A stretch of 6,916 nucleotides of DNA, from positions 1-6,916 of the forward strand of contig CAMBWG010000118.1 in NCBI GenBank assembly GCA_945871415.1, given 5' to 3'. The translations under genes and the position numbers were made by a program. This DNA comes from an uncultured Desulfovibrio sp. Lineage in GTDB: Bacteria > Desulfobacterota > Desulfovibrionia > Desulfovibrionales > Desulfovibrionaceae. The notes under the pieces were generated by a model, which was not told the DNA's origin, searched no databases, and saw only the letters and a list, made by a program, of their open reading frames with translations. Of the stretch, positions 5,518 through 6,916 are shown piece after piece (the first letter of the stretch is position 1; each line of letters starts with the position of its first letter).

Positions 5518-6916
5518 AGAACAGCCCCGTCACCTGACCGTTTTCCACGTCCACATCGACCTTGCGGAACGCCGGACGGGAACCGGTGCCGGGCATGAGG
5601 CTGATGTCGCCCGCCACGGGCACGACAAGTCCCGCGCCGCCAAAGAACATGACGTCGCGCACACGCAGACGCCAGCCCGTGGGCGCGCCCTTGCGCGTGG
5701 GATCATCAGACAGGGAGTACTGGGTCTTGACCATGCAGAGGCCCAGCTCAGCGGCGTCGGGACGTTCCTGCAATTCCTTGAGCTTGCGCTGCGCCAGCGG
5801 CGTAAAGTCCACGCCGTCCGCGCCGTAGACTTCGCGGGCGACGCTGTCGATGCGCTCGGCAAAGGGCATTTCCGGCGCATACAGCGGCGCAAAGTTGTTG
5901 GGCTCGGCGCAGGCGTCCATGACGGCGTCGGCCAGCTCAAGAGCTCCTTCACCGCCCTTGCCCCAGTGTTCGGACAGGGCCACGCGCGCGCCCGCGGCTT
6001 CGCACGCACGGCGCACGGCCGCAATCTCGTCCTTCGTATCGGAGGCAAAGGCATTGATGCAGACAACGGGAGGCACGCCGGAACGACGCACCACGCCGAT
6101 ATGACGCAGCAGGTTGACGCAACCGGCTTCCACAAGCCCCACATCCTCGCGGGTGTATTCTTCAGGCAGCGGACGCCCGGGCATGGGCTGCGGCGCGCCG
6201 CCGTGATGCTTGAGCGCGCGCACGGTGGCCACGATGACGGCGGCATCGGGCTTGAGGCCGCTGATACGGCATTTCACATTCCAGAACTTTTCATAGCCGA
6301 TTTCAGAGCCGAAGCCGGATTCCGTAATATGCACATCGCTCAGCTTCAGGGCCACACGGTCGGCAATAATGGAGCTCTGCCCAAGGGCGATATTGCCGAA
6401 GGGACCGGAATGCACCAGTACGGGCTGGCCTTCGATGGTCTGAATCAGATTCGGCTTGGCGGCTTCCACCAGCCAGGCGCACATGGCGCCGTCCACTTCG
6501 AGATCGGCGGTGGTGACGGGCTTGCCGTCGCGATCCATAGCCACCACGATCTTGCCGAGGCGCCTGCGCAGATCGGGCAGATCGCGGGCCAGCGACAGAA
6601 TGGACATGACTTCGGAAGCCGCGGAAATGTCAAAGTGCGACCGCATCATGAAGCCGTCATTGCGGCGGCCGTCACCTTCAATACCGATGATGATGTTACG
6701 CAGCGCCTGACAGCAGAAGTCCATGGCCCAGCCCATGCTGACGCGTGTGGGATCGATATGCAGGCGGCGCATACCGGAAAGACGCTCCAGCGTGGCGTCG
6801 TCATAGTTGCGCTCATGCTGCATGCGCGCCGTCAGAGCCGTCATGGCCAGATTGTGCGCGGCCGTCACAGCATGAATATCGCCGGTGAAATTCAGGGAAT
6901 AAGGCGTCAGCGGAAT
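5516..6916 (-). CDS. fhs: Formate--tetrahydrofolate ligase, 5' end outside the window
   Basis: The enzyme makes 10-formyltetrahydrofolate from formate, ATP and tetrahydrofolate in the cytoplasm, feeding one-carbon metabolism. The frame is open to the right edge, leaving 466 C-terminal residues. Against a usual size of about 560-590, roughly 110-130 residues including the P-loop lie outside. Numbering from the edge: FTGDIHAVTAAHN (10-22), KPVTTADLEVDGA (132-144), GPFGNIALGQSSIIAD (171-186), ESGFGSEIGYEKF (199-211), VATVRALKHHGG (229-240, the second family signature), and MPGTGSRPAF (441-450). The GTG at 6868 is internal, because family motifs continue upstream of it. Several motifs differ from the classic acetogen form (for example GPFGNIALGQ for GPFANIAHGN, INAF for INKF, MPGTGS for MPGLPK). 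They fit a divergent clade I recall from Deltaproteobacteria and Firmicutes. It converges on metY; no clear intrinsic terminator of its own is seen. Confidence 0.95.
   Translation of the reverse strand: MPLTPYSLNFTGDIHAVTAAHNLAMTALTARMQHERNYDDATLERLSGMRRLHIDPTRVSMGWAMDFCCQALRNIIIGIEGDGRRNDGFMMRSHFDISAASEVMSILSLARDLPDLRRRLGKIVVAMDRDGKPVTTADLEVDGAMCAWLVEAAKPNLIQTIEGQPVLVHSGPFGNIALGQSSIIADRVALKLSDVHITESGFGSEIGYEKFWNVKCRISGLKPDAAVIVATVRALKHHGGAPQPMPGRPLPEEYTREDVGLVEAGCVNLLRHIGVVRRSGVPPVVCINAFASDTKDEIAAVRRACEAAGARVALSEHWGKGGEGALELADAVMDACAEPNNFAPLYAPEMPFAERIDSVAREVYGADGVDFTPLAQRKLKELQERPDAAELGLCMVKTQYSLSDDPTRKGAPTGWRLRVRDVMFFGGAGLVVPVAGDISLMPGTGSRPAFRKVDVDVENGQVTGLF

Noticed and set aside
1..6916. 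CRISPR array, tRNA/rRNA genes, insertion sequence or transposase
   Set aside because: No regularly spaced repeats, no cloverleaf or rRNA-like sequence and no transposase-like protein were found by eye on either strand.

Overview
The window is GC-rich and carries five protein-coding genes: a periplasmic [NiFe] hydrogenase operon, a hydrogenase maturation protease, a PLP-dependent O-acetylhomoserine sulfhydrylase, and the 3' part of a formate--tetrahydrofolate ligase gene. The hydrogenase subunits look like the soluble periplasmic (group 1b) enzymes of sulfate-reducing Desulfovibrionaceae, and the ligase belongs to a divergent form I associate with Deltaproteobacteria and some anaerobic Firmicutes. 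A strictly anaerobic Desulfovibrio/Bilophila-like bacterium is therefore the best guess. The assignment rests on remembered family sequences, not on a search.

Layout. Positions 82-588 (minus) encode the HyaD/HybD-type endopeptidase. Positions 589-956 are non-coding and strongly structured: a dispersed repeat (copy A, 667-792), an extra hairpin (808-833) and two consecutive terminators (848-884 and 904-944). Positions 957-3601 (minus) hold the small subunit gene followed, 11 bp later, by the large subunit gene. Positions 3602-4035 form a divergent intergenic region with a good sigma70-type promoter for the hydrogenase operon and two hairpin-forming sequences in front of the next gene. Positions 4036-5301 (plus) encode the sulfhydrylase, ended by a 15-bp-stem terminator. 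Positions 5376-5517 hold the second copy (B) of the dispersed repeat, reaching the stop codon of the convergent ligase gene, which is read on the minus strand from beyond the right edge to 5516.

How the genes fit together. The small subunit carries a twin-arginine signal and three Fe-S clusters; the large subunit carries the Ni-Fe site. The large subunit is made with a 15-residue C-terminal tail after the DPCxxCxxH motif, which an endopeptidase like the one at 82-588 removes after nickel insertion. The folded dimer is then exported by the Tat system on the small subunit signal and oxidises H2 in the periplasm, probably passing electrons to a c-type cytochrome encoded elsewhere. The sulfhydrylase (sulfide assimilation to homocysteine) and the ligase (formate activation onto tetrahydrofolate) are separate cytoplasmic functions with no evident operon link to the hydrogenase.

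No previously undescribed multi-gene system is visible. The most interesting unexplained signal is the pair of related, hairpin-rich intergenic repeats, followed by an additional cysteine next to the proximal Fe-S cluster motif of the small subunit.
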